NCBI GenBank assembly: GCA_964550615.1
Contig: CAZKAB010000009.1
Coordinates: 1-52,818 of the forward strand
Length of the DNA: 52,818 nt
Direction of reading: 5' to 3'
From: M55B144 sp964550615
GTDB lineage: Bacteria; Bipolaricaulota; Bipolaricaulia; UBA7950; UBA9294
A model generated the notes under the pieces. That model was not told the DNA's origin. It saw nothing but the letters and a program-made list of their open reading frames with translations, and searched no databases. The position numbers and the translations under genes were made by a program. Positions 24,356 through 33,247 of this stretch are shown here, piece after piece; positions within the stretch are counted from its first letter, which is position 1; every line of letters starts with the position of its first letter.

Positions 24356-25192
24356 ATGGATATCCAAGAAGTCGACAGGCAACTGAGCGAGTATGCAGCA
24401 CGTGAAACCACATTGTTGGCTCCGGATGCCTCCATTCCCCTCTACTATCAGTTGTACCGCCTGCTTAAACGGTTCATTGAGATCGCGCCCTTGCATGAAG
24501 GGGATCGCTTTCCGTCAGAAGAGTTGATTTCGGCGTCGTTCGGTGTCAGTCGTCCGACGGCGAACCGCGCCGTGCAGGAGCTGGTTGGACAAGGCTGGCT
24601 TGCCAGAGAGCGCGGTCGAGGGGCTTTTGTACAGGATCAGACATTCATTGGCTTGTCGCTGCTCAGTGAGAATCTCAGTTTGGCCGAGCAGTTTCCTCCG
24701 AATGCGGTACTCGAGACGACATTTATCTGTCAGCATATTATCACAAACGAGCCTCGCTTCTCAGAGACTCTTCTGCTTCCTCCCGACGAACCATTGCTCT
24801 ACATTCGACGCCTCCGGCGAGTCGATGGCAGCGCGGTCATGGTCTGTGATTCGTACTTGCCTGCAGAGCGATTTCCCGACCTGAACGAGTCGATCTTCGT
24901 ACGGGGCAGTCTATACGCCACTTTGGAAGAGAAATACGGCTACGTTATCGAGCGATCCGAAAGGAAGATCGTTGCGCAGGAACTGATTGATCAACAGGTC
25001 GCCGAACTGCTCGGTGTCCCACCGTTCAGCCCGATTCTCTACTTCACCGGATTGACTTTCGTCGAAGGAGAAGATGATCCGGTCGAGTACATGCGTTCGT
25101 ACGTCAGAGAATGCGTCGCCTTCACCAATACTGTTAAGAGAAGCCGCGGCAAGTCGCGTGCGCGCCGATCTTCAAAGGAAGCTGTGGTATGA
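24356..25192 (+). CDS. GntR-family regulator with UTRA effector domain (first paralogue)
   Basis: The 278-residue regulator has an N-terminal winged helix: SIPLYYQLYRLLKRFIE, then FPSEELISASFGVSRPTANRAVQEL and GRGAFVQD (about residues 28-100). A C-terminal UTRA ligand-binding domain follows (YIRRLRRVDG, FVRGSLYATLEEKYG). It probably senses a sugar or sugar phosphate of the pathway and represses one or both divergent promoters. No classical Shine-Dalgarno lies close to the ATG; AAGGAGG occurs 20 bases upstream, and an earlier non-ATG start near it was not found. The stop overlaps the ABC ATPase start (ATGA). It closely resembles the regulator at 38093-38953. Confidence 0.9.
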   Translation: MDIQEVDRQLSEYAARETTLLAPDASIPLYYQLYRLLKRFIEIAPLHEGDRFPSEELISASFGVSRPTANRAVQELVGQGWLARERGRGAFVQDQTFIGLSLLSENLSLAEQFPPNAVLETTFICQHIITNEPRFSETLLLPPDEPLLYIRRLRRVDGSAVMVCDSYLPAERFPDLNESIFVRGSLYATLEEKYGYVIERSERKIVAQELIDQQVAELLGVPPFSPILYFTGLTFVEGEDDPVEYMRSYVRECVAFTNTVKRSRGKSRARRSSKEAVV

Positions 25193-26829
25193 GCCTGTTG
25201 ATGCAAGCAAGTCGAGCAGATGAGCCCATTGCCCACGGAAGTGGCGACGATGTTGCCTCCCAGCATAACGGACACCTGATTCGCATGTCGGGAATAGTTA
25301 AACGCTTTCCCGGCGTCCTGGCACTCGACAAGGTAGATTTCGATCTTCTGCCGGGCGAAGTGCACGCTCTACTCGGAGCAAACGGAGCCGGCAAGTCGAC
25401 TTTGATCAAGATACTGTCAGGGGTCTATCACAAGGACGAGGGAGAGGTGGAGTTGCGAGGGCAGCCTGTTGACATCCGGGACCCGCGACACTCACAAGCG
25501 CTGGGTATCGCCACAATCTACCAGGAATACAACCTCGTTCCCGATCTTTCCGTCGCGGAGAACATCGCGCTGGGGCATCTTCCTAAAGGCCGAGGCCCGC
25601 TTGCGCGGTTCTTGATCAATCGAAGGCAGATGAACAAGGATACGGAGCGAATTCTCGGCGGACTCCAGGTTGACATCCCGCCGACCATACCGGTTAGACG
25701 GCTGGGCGTTGCCAAACAGCAGATGGTAGAAATCGCCAAGGCGCTCTCGCTGGATTCCGAGATCTACATCATGGACGAGCCCACAGCGGCACTCAGCTCC
25801 AAGGAGATCGAAGAGTTGTTCCGCGTCGTCAGGCAGATGAAGGCCCGCGGGTGTTCCGTAATCTACATCTCTCATCGACTGGAGGAAGTCGGCGAGATCG
25901 CCGATCGCGTTACTGTCATGCGTGACGGCCGGTGTGAGGATACCTTGGACGTGGAAGATGCTTCTCTCGATCGACTGGTTCAATTGATGGTAGGCCGCAC
26001 TGTTACGCGCGGCAATCCTCGGCAAAAATGCAAGGCGGGGGAAAAGCGACTTCGCGTTGAGCATCTTACCCGGAACGGTGTGTTCGAAGACGTCAGTCTG
26101 GATGTGTGTGATGGCGAAATTGTCGGACTTGCCGGTGTCATGGGCTCGGGGCGCACGGAAGTGGCGCGTGCCATCTTCGGTGCGGATCGGGCTGACAGCG
26201 GCCAAGTATATGTTTCAGGGAAGCCTGTGCGCATCAAATCGCCAACGCAAGCAGTGCGACACGGAATTTGCTATCTTCCCGAAGACCGAAAGGGCCTGGG
26301 ATTGGTTCTTTGCGCCAGTGTGCGTGACAACATAATTCTTGCCTCTCTTTCTAGATTCTGCCGTTTCCGTTTCCGTGGCAAGGGTGTATTCCTTGACTAC
26401 AAGCGGATACGGAAGGAGGTGATGGAACGGATCAAGTCGCTGGACATCAAAACTACGAGGATTCAACAGCTCGTTGAGACCCTGAGTGGGGGAAATCAGC
26501 AGAAGGTCGTAATCGCACGATGGTTGTGTTCAAGTGCGAAGATCTTCCTGTTTGACGAACCGACGCGGGGTATTGATGTTGGCGCCAAGTCGGAGATCTA
26601 TGGTCTGGTGAGAGCACTCGCCGAGCACGGAGCGGGGATCTTCATCATTTCGTCCGAGGTCGAGGAGCTGGTTGACGTGTGCGACCGGGTATATGTCTTA
26701 CGCCAGGGACGCATCGTAAATGAGCTACATCGAGACGATATCTCAAAGGAGGCCATCCTCGCGGCGGCTCTTACGGGCTCGTCCAACGGGAATGGCGGCA
26801 ATCATCGGACCCAAGAGGGGGATTTATAG
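25189..26829 (+). CDS. Ribose/galactose-type sugar ABC importer, duplicated ATPase
   Basis: The 546-residue protein has two ABC domains. The first has Walker A GANGAGKST (about residues 64-72) and Walker B IYIMDEPTAALSS. The second has the degenerate Walker A VMGSGRTE, with Arg replacing Lys as is normal in RbsA/MglA proteins, signature LSGGNQQKV and Walker B FLFDEPTRGIDVGAKSE. It powers uptake of a monosaccharide. Before the first domain is an extension of about 30 residues. ATG overlaps the GntR stop. Together with the next two genes it forms a complete importer; substrate specificity cannot be read from this subunit. Confidence 0.93.
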   Translation: MSLLMQASRADEPIAHGSGDDVASQHNGHLIRMSGIVKRFPGVLALDKVDFDLLPGEVHALLGANGAGKSTLIKILSGVYHKDEGEVELRGQPVDIRDPRHSQALGIATIYQEYNLVPDLSVAENIALGHLPKGRGPLARFLINRRQMNKDTERILGGLQVDIPPTIPVRRLGVAKQQMVEIAKALSLDSEIYIMDEPTAALSSKEIEELFRVVRQMKARGCSVIYISHRLEEVGEIADRVTVMRDGRCEDTLDVEDASLDRLVQLMVGRTVTRGNPRQKCKAGEKRLRVEHLTRNGVFEDVSLDVCDGEIVGLAGVMGSGRTEVARAIFGADRADSGQVYVSGKPVRIKSPTQAVRHGICYLPEDRKGLGLVLCASVRDNIILASLSRFCRFRFRGKGVFLDYKRIRKEVMERIKSLDIKTTRIQQLVETLSGGNQQKVVIARWLCSSAKIFLFDEPTRGIDVGAKSEIYGLVRALAEHGAGIFIISSEVEELVDVCDRVYVLRQGRIVNELHRDDISKEAILAAALTGSSNGNGGNHRTQEGDL

Positions 26830-26855
26830 GTAGGAGCATCAAGGAGGAAACACAT

Positions 26856-27803
26856 ATGAAACGCCTGTTGTTGATTGTGCTCGTAGCTGGTTTGATTGCC
26901 GTACCTGTGTTCAACGCAGCCGCGGCGACATATAAGGTAGGATTTGCGTGCATGACTCTCGCCTATACATGGATGACCTATGCATACCAGGCCATCGTGG
27001 ATGAGGCGGCCAAGTACGATGAGATAGAGCTTGTCGTTGAGAACGCTAACGGAGATGCGGGCCGGCAGGTCGACATCATGGAGAACTTTATCGCCCAAGG
27101 TTTCGACGCGATTCTGGTCAACCCTCTGAACGTGGACGTTCTTGTGCCGGTCCTCGAAGAGGCTGCTGCCGCGGGTATCCCCGTGGCTACATTTGATCGT
27201 CGAGCCTTCAACACTGATTCGACGATATTCCATGTTGGGGCCGATGACGTCTTTGGCGGACGACTCGCTCTCGAATATGTGGCGTCGAAGCTGGATGGCG
27301 TAGGCAAGATAGTTCACATCCTCGGCGAGCTCGGTTCGTCGCCGGCGATCAACCGTGAGAAAGGCATCAAAGAGCAGTTGGTCCACTATCCTCAGCTGAA
27401 GATCGTCTTCGAGCAGAGCGGGCACTTTTCACCGGATGAAGGTCTCCGCGTTATGGAAGACGCGATTACCGCCACCGGTGGTGATTTCGATGCCGTGATT
27501 TGCGCCAACGACGACTCAGCACTCGGTGCAATTCAGGCGATGATAGATGCCGGCATAAACTTCGATGACGTTATCGTCGTCGGCTACGACGGTGTTCCCG
27601 GTGGCCTTCGTGCTCTCAAAGCCGGAGAGCTGGATGCGACCATCCAGTATCCGGTTGAGATGGCACGCCTCGCCATGCAGCAGTTGGCGGAATACGTGAT
27701 CGACGGAACTCTTCCCGAGAAACGTGACTTCGACATCAACCCTTGGATGCTCGTGCTCTCGAACTACGAGACCGAGGCGGAGATGAACTACGAACTGAAG
27801 TAA
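26856..27803 (+). CDS. Periplasmic sugar-binding protein (RbsB-like)
   Basis: The 315-residue protein has a signal peptide (MKRLLLIVLVAG...NAAAA, about 24 residues, no lipobox Cys), then a type I periplasmic fold of two similar lobes. Segments are DIMENFIAQGFDAILVNP, VPVLEEAAAAGIPVATFDRR, DAVICANDDSALGAIQAM and VVGYDGVPGGLRALK. The absence of a lipid anchor suggests a soluble periplasmic protein, which fits a diderm cell. It captures the imported sugar. ATG 26856 has AAGGAGG 9 bases upstream. An inverted repeat follows the gene at 27830-27857. Confidence 0.92.
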   Translation: MKRLLLIVLVAGLIAVPVFNAAAATYKVGFACMTLAYTWMTYAYQAIVDEAAKYDEIELVVENANGDAGRQVDIMENFIAQGFDAILVNPLNVDVLVPVLEEAAAAGIPVATFDRRAFNTDSTIFHVGADDVFGGRLALEYVASKLDGVGKIVHILGELGSSPAINREKGIKEQLVHYPQLKIVFEQSGHFSPDEGLRVMEDAITATGGDFDAVICANDDSALGAIQAMIDAGINFDDVIVVGYDGVPGGLRALKAGELDATIQYPVEMARLAMQQLAEYVIDGTLPEKRDFDINPWMLVLSNYETEAEMNYELK

Positions 27804-27829
27804 GCCACGATCCTAGGCTGTGCGCAAAA

Positions 27830-27857
27830 GGCGGGGGAGTGCGGAGTCTCCCCCGCC
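27830..27857 (+). other. Intercistronic hairpin after the binding-protein gene
   Basis: GGCGGGGGAG (27830-27839) and CTCCCCCGCC (27848-27857) form a perfect 10-bp stem with an 8-base loop. No T-tract follows, so it is more likely an mRNA-stabilising element that favours high binding-protein levels over permease than a full terminator. Confidence 0.6.
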
Positions 27858-27930
27858 ATTATCCAGACAATGGGCAGAAAGAAACCGGTCGGCACGGAAG
27901 GCAGTAATCGGAGGAGAAGGGGATAGCAGA

Positions 27931-28920
27931 ATGGAACAAACGAGTGGAAGTCTAGCCGGACGAATCGGAAGACTTGCGAAGCAGTCGGCCCAGAAAATCT
28001 ACAGAGAGTACAGCATTCTGCTGGTATTCCTTCTGGTGTGCGTCATCATTTCGAGCATACGTCCCGTCTTCCTCAGCGTAAATAACATTTTCAATGTCAT
28101 CCGTCAAGTCTCGATGATCGGCATCATGGCTGTAGGAATGACGTTCGTGATTCTCTCTGCGGATATCGATCTTTCGGTCGGATCTGTGGCCGGTTTCTGC
28201 GGTGCGCTGACCGCCGGCCTCATGGCTCGTCAAGGTTTCTCGCCGTTGGTGGCGATTCTCATTCCGATCCCGATTGCCGCAATCATGGGATGGATGGTGG
28301 GAATAGTCGTTACCAAAGCGAAAGTTCACTCTTTTGTCGTTACACTGGGCATGATGTCCATCGCGCGAGGCATGGCGCTTGTTTATACGAAGGGGCTCTC
28401 GATCGGAAACCTTCCCAAGTCGTTTAGCGCTCTCGGAGGCGGCATGGTGGGGCCGATCCCCGTTCCCGTCATCATTTTCATAGCATTCATGATTTTAGGA
28501 TACCTCGTGTTAACGAGGACTCCGTATGGACGAGCGGTGTATGCCATCGGCGGTAATCAAGAGGCGGCAAGGCTTTCGGGGATCAAGGTCGATCGTTACC
28601 GCATCACGAATTTCATCCTCTGCAGTACGCTGGCCGGCTTTGCCGGCATTATTCTGGCATCGCGCACTCGTTCGGCCTGGCCTGCGGCTGCCACCGGATG
28701 GGAACTTGACGTCATCTCGGCTGTGGTCATCGGAGGGACAAGCTTCTTCGGCGGTCGTGGTGGCATGGCCGGCACACTCATCGGCGCGCTGTTCCTCGGC
28801 GTTCTTCGCAATGGGGCGAATCTGATCGGCATCTCGCCGTTCTACCAGCAGATCATCATTGGGACTCTCGTTGTGACAGCAGTCGTCATCGACAGACTGC
28901 GACAAAGAAAAACCGCGTGA
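27931..28920 (+). CDS. Sugar ABC importer permease (RbsC-like)
   Basis: The 329-residue membrane protein has about eight to ten hydrophobic segments (for example ILLVFLLVCVIISSI and IPIPIAAIMGWMVGIVV). The family signature NQEAARLSGIKVDRYR lies in the cytoplasmic loop contacting the ATPase. Other RbsC-type phrases are SADIDLSVGSVAGF and GGTSFFGGRGGMAGTLIGAL. It pairs with itself to form the channel. ATG 27931 is chosen because GAGGAGAAGGGG lies upstream; the longer frame from 27820 overlaps the hairpin and is not credible. Confidence 0.93.
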   Translation: MEQTSGSLAGRIGRLAKQSAQKIYREYSILLVFLLVCVIISSIRPVFLSVNNIFNVIRQVSMIGIMAVGMTFVILSADIDLSVGSVAGFCGALTAGLMARQGFSPLVAILIPIPIAAIMGWMVGIVVTKAKVHSFVVTLGMMSIARGMALVYTKGLSIGNLPKSFSALGGGMVGPIPVPVIIFIAFMILGYLVLTRTPYGRAVYAIGGNQEAARLSGIKVDRYRITNFILCSTLAGFAGIILASRTRSAWPAAATGWELDVISAVVIGGTSFFGGRGGMAGTLIGALFLGVLRNGANLIGISPFYQQIIIGTLVVTAVVIDRLRQRKTA

Positions 28921-28960
28921 TCAAGAGCACTATTGTGGGGAGTGCAAAGGGAGGCACTGC

Positions 28961-30391
28961 ATGGGCAAATTGAAGATCGGACTGGTTGGAGTGTGGTACG
29001 AATCGTTTAACGAGGATCTTGCCAAGCGCATCTATCGTGAGTCGGTGGCTTCGATGAACCAACTCGCGAAGCAATGGGATTTTGAGCTTGTAGCTGCCGA
29101 TGAAGCCACAAACGATGTGTCCGTCTGCGCGAATATCGAAGCGCGATTCGCAGCATCCAACATTGACATGGTGCTCGTGCAATCGTGCTCCTTCGCTGCC
29201 GGCGAGATCATCGCCGCTTTCGCCGATCTAGGGGTTCCTATCGGTTTGTGGGCGGTGCCCGAACCTGAGACCACCGGGCCCCTGCTTCTCAATTCGTTGT
29301 GTGGGGTCAATCTGTACGCCGGCATCCTTGGGACGTATCTTGCGGAACGAAACGTGAAGTACAAGTGGTATTACGGACTTCCCGAAAGCGACATGTTCCA
29401 GTCCCGCTTCGATCCGACGATTCGCGCATTGAAGGGGATCAAGGCGCTCAATGGAGCTAAGTTTGCGAACATCGGCGGGACGCCTGAGGGCTACTACGAT
29501 GTCTACTGGAACGACGGTCGCTTGCGATCGAAGTTCAACATCACGGTGTACCGGCATGAGTTGACCGAGATGCTGGCGCAAGCTGACGCGCTCGGCGAGC
29601 ACGATGTGCGAAAGGTTGCAGACGCGATTCGATCGGAAGTGCCGGCGGAAGGCATCTCAGATGCTGAATTCATGAAGCTTGCCCGCGTATACATGGTTTT
29701 TGAGCGACTCATTCAGGAGAACGAGTACATGGGGGTCGGGATAGCGTGCTGGCCTCACTTCCAACAAGCGTACGGCCTCACCGCATGCACGACTCTCGGC
29801 CGCCTCAACGAAAAGGGGCACGTGGCTGCGTGCGAGGGAGACATTCCAAGTGCGATCTCCATGGCACTGATGAAGGCAATCGGAGGAGACAAACCGATAT
29901 TGATGGACCTTTCCGCCCTCGATCTGTCGGACGATACGATCATGCTCTGGCATTGCGGGGTCGGGCACCCTACGTGGACGGAGCATTGCATACAATGTCG
30001 CCATTCCATCATCGATGCAAAGGGTGACGATGGCGTAGTGGGGCCTGCCCCGGCTGCGTACGACATGGTTCTCAAGTCTTCGCCGGTCACGTTGATGAGA
30101 ATTACGGACGGTGGTAATCGCCTTTTGCTGGCAACGGGCGAGACGTTGGGCGATAGCAAGCCGAGCGCGCGCGGCACGCGCGGGTGGGCGGGCAAGTTCA
30201 AGCTCAACGGGGAGGAGCCGATTTCATCGCTCGAGCTCACTAATACCGTGTTGGTAAACGGGTTCGAGCATCACTTTCCGCTTGCGATGGGGAACCTCAG
30301 TGATGCCCTCCTTGAGTTTGCCGCGTGGATGGACATGGAACCGCTCAAGAAGGTCCCATATAGGCCGTATCTCCAGCGACGTGCGTGGTAG
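28961..30391 (+). CDS. L-fucose/L-arabinose isomerase family protein
   Basis: The 476-residue protein belongs to the FucI/AraA-like superfamily (COG2407-type). Two N-terminal Rossmann-like domains (LKIGLVGVWYESFNED; GVPIGLWAVPEPETTGPLL) precede a catalytic domain. The likely Mn ligands are Glu in AACEGDIPSA, Asp in PILMDLSALDL and His in GFEHHFPLAMG. The superfamily interconverts aldoses and ketoses, but COG2407 members include uncharacterised enzymes, so isomerisation of this sugar is an inference. AAAGGGAGG precedes ATG. It is the first catabolic gene after the importer. Eight T residues at 30398-30405 follow the stop. Confidence 0.85.
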   Translation: MGKLKIGLVGVWYESFNEDLAKRIYRESVASMNQLAKQWDFELVAADEATNDVSVCANIEARFAASNIDMVLVQSCSFAAGEIIAAFADLGVPIGLWAVPEPETTGPLLLNSLCGVNLYAGILGTYLAERNVKYKWYYGLPESDMFQSRFDPTIRALKGIKALNGAKFANIGGTPEGYYDVYWNDGRLRSKFNITVYRHELTEMLAQADALGEHDVRKVADAIRSEVPAEGISDAEFMKLARVYMVFERLIQENEYMGVGIACWPHFQQAYGLTACTTLGRLNEKGHVAACEGDIPSAISMALMKAIGGDKPILMDLSALDLSDDTIMLWHCGVGHPTWTEHCIQCRHSIIDAKGDDGVVGPAPAAYDMVLKSSPVTLMRITDGGNRLLLATGETLGDSKPSARGTRGWAGKFKLNGEEPISSLELTNTVLVNGFEHHFPLAMGNLSDALLEFAAWMDMEPLKKVPYRPYLQRRAW

Positions 30392-30454
30392 GAGAGGTTT
30401 TTTTTGGTAATCCCAATCTGAAGGGGCGGAACGGCACAACAAGGAGGCAGTCTG

Positions 30455-31647
30455 ATGAAAGGTCTTGTCGTATATCGAGATGGATCGGTCAAGGTGGAGA
30501 ATCTACCAAAACCGGTGATTGGTGACTATCAAGCGCTCGTGGAAAACCTGAGCTGTGGAATTTGCAACGGGACGGATTTCAAGCTGATGCACGCCTCCTT
30601 CAAGGGGTTCGACACATACCCAGCGGTGCTCGGGCATGAGAGCGTGGGCCGGGTAGTGGAAGTGGGGAGCAAGGTCACGTCGTTCAAGCCGGGCGATCTG
30701 GTCCTCCGTTCAATCCTCGAGAAGGTCGAGGACGAGAAGTATGCGTCCGGTTGGGGGAGTTTCGCGGAATACGGCGTCATTGGAGACATTCGCGCGATGA
30801 AAGCCGACGGGCGAGACGATTACTACGATATCTATCTTGCGCAACAGATTGTGCCCTCGCACTTTGACCCGCATCAGGGTGTGATGTTGATCACACTCAA
30901 GGAGGTGCTCTCCGGAATCGAGCGATTCGGGGTCGGGCGCAATGCGTCGGTGCTGATTCATGGCGCCGGCCCGGTGGGGCTATCCATGATTCGGTTCTCC
31001 AAACTGAAGGGTGCCGGTCCGATCGTAGTCAGTGAGCCTAACGCCGATCGTCGCACGCGTGCACAGAGGCTTGGCGCCGACATAGTCATCGATCCTTCAA
31101 GCGAGGATCTCGTTTCGCGGGCCAAGAAGATTGCGGCTGACGGGTTTGACTTCGTCATTGACGCAGTTGGGATCAACAAACTGATGACTGACAGCCTCAA
31201 ACTCGTCAAGTTCAACGGCAAGGTCGGAGTTTACGGAATCTCCGCCCAGACGAACGCCCAAATCGACTGGAAAGATGCTCCGTNNNNNNNNNNNNNNNNN
31301 NNNNNNNNNNNNNNNNNNNNNNNNNNNNNNNNNNNNNNNNNNNNNNNNNNNNNNNNNNNNNNNNNNNNNNNNNNNNNNNNNNNGTTTACGGAATCTCCGC
31401 CCAGACGAACGCCCAAATCGACTGGAAAGATGCTCCGTACAACTGGGCAATCCACTTTGTCCAGTGGCCGACGTTCGAGGACGAGGCGTCTGTGCACGAC
31501 GAAGTGGTTGCGTTGGTGGATGCCGGAGCTATAGATCTTTCCGAATTTGTCACTCACGTTATCCCGGGATTGGACAACTTCCAGCAGGGACTTGATCTCG
31601 TCTCGTCACAGACCGGGATCAAAGTGACGATAGACATCAAGGGCTAG
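30455..31647 (+). CDS. Zinc-type MDR alcohol/polyol dehydrogenase, interrupted by an assembly gap
   Basis: The protein has the catalytic zinc Cys in SCGICNGTD, LGHESVGRVVEVG and the nucleotide site HGAGPVGLSM with VVSEPNADRR. The four-Cys structural zinc lobe of sorbitol and threonine dehydrogenases is absent. The 100-N gap at 31284-31383 is flanked by an identical 55-base copy. Collapsing the gap and one copy gives 346 codons in one frame (345 residues) ending in TAG at 31645-31647. So the gene is almost certainly intact in the genome. It probably oxidises or reduces a sugar or polyol with NAD(P). AAGGAGG precedes ATG 30455. Confidence 0.88.
31229..31283 (+). repeat. First copy of a 55-base duplicate flanking a scaffold gap
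   Basis: The 55 bases from GTTTACGG to CTCCGT are identical to 31384-31438 on the other side of the N run. They are best read as overlapping contig ends that were not merged and not as a biological duplication. Confidence 0.9.
31284..31383. other. Scaffold gap, 100 N (probably spurious)
   Basis: Exactly 100 N within the MDR dehydrogenase gene. The identical flanks indicate negative gap size, so no sequence is likely to be missing. Confidence 0.95.
31384..31438 (+). repeat. Second copy of the 55-base duplicate
   Basis: This copy is identical to 31229-31283 and, after it, the reading frame continues with YNWAIHFVQWPTF as expected for a dehydrogenase C-terminus. Confidence 0.9.
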
Positions 31648-31663
31648 CGTCCGAGGAGGCGAC

Positions 31664-33247
31664 ATGGGGACCGCTTACCTGCTCGCACACGATCTTGGTA
31701 CGACCGGCAACAAGGCCACTTTGTTTGACACGGCCGGACGACTGGTAACGAGTGCGTTGGAAACGTATCCGACCTACTACGACAAGCCGGGTTGGGTCGA
31801 ACAAGATCCGGATTCTTGGTGGCAGGCAGTCTGCAGGGCATCCGCAGCTGTCATGAAGAAAGTCGGAATCACCAAGTCATCGATTGCGGCGATCAGTTTC
31901 AGCGGCCACATGATGGGCTGCGTACCTGTTGACGATCGTGGCGACGCACTGCGTCGAGCAATCATCTGGGCTGATCAACGAGCGAGTGCGCAAGTGGCCG
32001 CGCTACTGCAATCGATGTCGGCGGAGGAGATCTATCGCATCACAGGGACTCGTCCCAACCCGAACTACACTATCGAGAAGATCATGTGGATTCGAGACAA
32101 CGAGCCTGAGATCTATAAGAGAACCCGCTTTGTCCTCCAATCGAAGGACTATATCGTAGCGCGCCTCACGGGCTGTTTTGCCACCGACTATTCAGACGCA
32201 TCGGCCACCAACGCATACGACATCGCGAAAAAAGAGTGGAGCGACGATCTGCTCGCGGCCGCTGCGATTTCGAAGAGCCTATTCCCCGACGCTCGCCCAT
32301 CATCCACGATTGTCGGATCGGTACAGTCCACTGACGGTATCGATCTCGAGGGGGTCCCCGTCGTCCTCGGAGGAGGGGACGGAGCGTGCGCCACCGTGGG
32401 TGCGGGCGTGATTCGCGCTAACGAAGGGTACAACTACTTCGGATCTTCCTCGTGGATTGCTATCGCGACGGATGCGCCCGTGTTTGACCCCGCGATGCGC
32501 ACATTCAACCTCTGTCATCTCGAGCCGAACCTCTACATGCCGGTCGGCACGATGCAAAGCGCCGGCGGATCATACGATTGGCTCAGAGACGTTCTTTTCC
32601 CCAAGGAAATGGGGAAGAGCAACGATGAGGCATACGCACTCCTCAACCGATGGGCGAACGAGTCGCCTGCGGGCGCGAACGGCGTGCTTTTCCTGCCTTA
32701 CCTAATTGGGGAACGAAGTCCGCACTGGAACGAAGATGCCAGAGGGGCATTCATCGGGCTGGCGCGAAGCCACGGGTTGGGGGAACTCGTTCGTTCGGTA
32801 CTCGAAGGTGTCGCGTTCAACCTTCGCATCATCTTCGATGCCCTCACCGAACAGGGGGCATCGCTGGACTCCCTTCGCATGATCGGAGGCGGCATCCGCA
32901 ATCCGGTCCTCTGTCACGCGCTTGCTGACATGTTGGGGATTCCTATCGAGCGTCTCGAAAGCGGCGAATTTGCGACCTCACTTGGGGCTGCTGTCTGTGC
33001 CGGCGTCGGAATCGGTGCATTCGACGATTTCAGCATCGCTGCCAAGCTGTCGCCTATTGCCGGAACCGACCGGCCGACTGCAGAGCACAAGCCCACATAC
33101 GACCGGGAGTACAGTCTATTCAAGCAAGCATACGAATCGCTGGAGCCACTGTTCGGCGATATTGCTGCAATGCAGCGGGAGATGTCCGAGATAATGCGCT
33201 CCCAACCATCAGATAAAGATCGGGAAGGTGAAAATGACGGGCAATAA
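31664..33247 (+). CDS. FGGY carbohydrate kinase (xylulokinase-like)
   Basis: The 527-residue kinase has the two FGGY domains. N-terminal HDLGTTGNKATLFD is the phosphate loop, SFSGHMMGCVPVDD and AIIWADQRA bind substrate, the catalytic Asp is in VVLGGGDGACATVGAG, and C-terminal MIGGGIRNPVLCHALADML with LGAAVCAGVGIG contacts ATP. It phosphorylates a ketose or related sugar; xylulose is the closest model, but the substrate is inferred. AGGAGG precedes ATG 31664. Its stop overlaps the next gene (DeoC-like) by 14 bases, so translation is coupled. The extra C-terminal 40 residues are charged and unassigned. Confidence 0.88.
   Translation: MGTAYLLAHDLGTTGNKATLFDTAGRLVTSALETYPTYYDKPGWVEQDPDSWWQAVCRASAAVMKKVGITKSSIAAISFSGHMMGCVPVDDRGDALRRAIIWADQRASAQVAALLQSMSAEEIYRITGTRPNPNYTIEKIMWIRDNEPEIYKRTRFVLQSKDYIVARLTGCFATDYSDASATNAYDIAKKEWSDDLLAAAAISKSLFPDARPSSTIVGSVQSTDGIDLEGVPVVLGGGDGACATVGAGVIRANEGYNYFGSSSWIAIATDAPVFDPAMRTFNLCHLEPNLYMPVGTMQSAGGSYDWLRDVLFPKEMGKSNDEAYALLNRWANESPAGANGVLFLPYLIGERSPHWNEDARGAFIGLARSHGLGELVRSVLEGVAFNLRIIFDALTEQGASLDSLRMIGGGIRNPVLCHALADMLGIPIERLESGEFATSLGAAVCAGVGIGAFDDFSIAAKLSPIAGTDRPTAEHKPTYDREYSLFKQAYESLEPLFGDIAAMQREMSEIMRSQPSDKDREGENDGQ

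Noticed and set aside
30398..30405. Eight T residues as an intrinsic terminator after the isomerase gene
   Set aside because: No stable stem precedes the T run, and the downstream dehydrogenase belongs to the same set of genes.
31229..31438. Biological tandem duplication in the dehydrogenase gene
   Set aside because: Copies are identical, border an N run exactly, and removal restores a perfect frame, so an assembly overlap is simpler.
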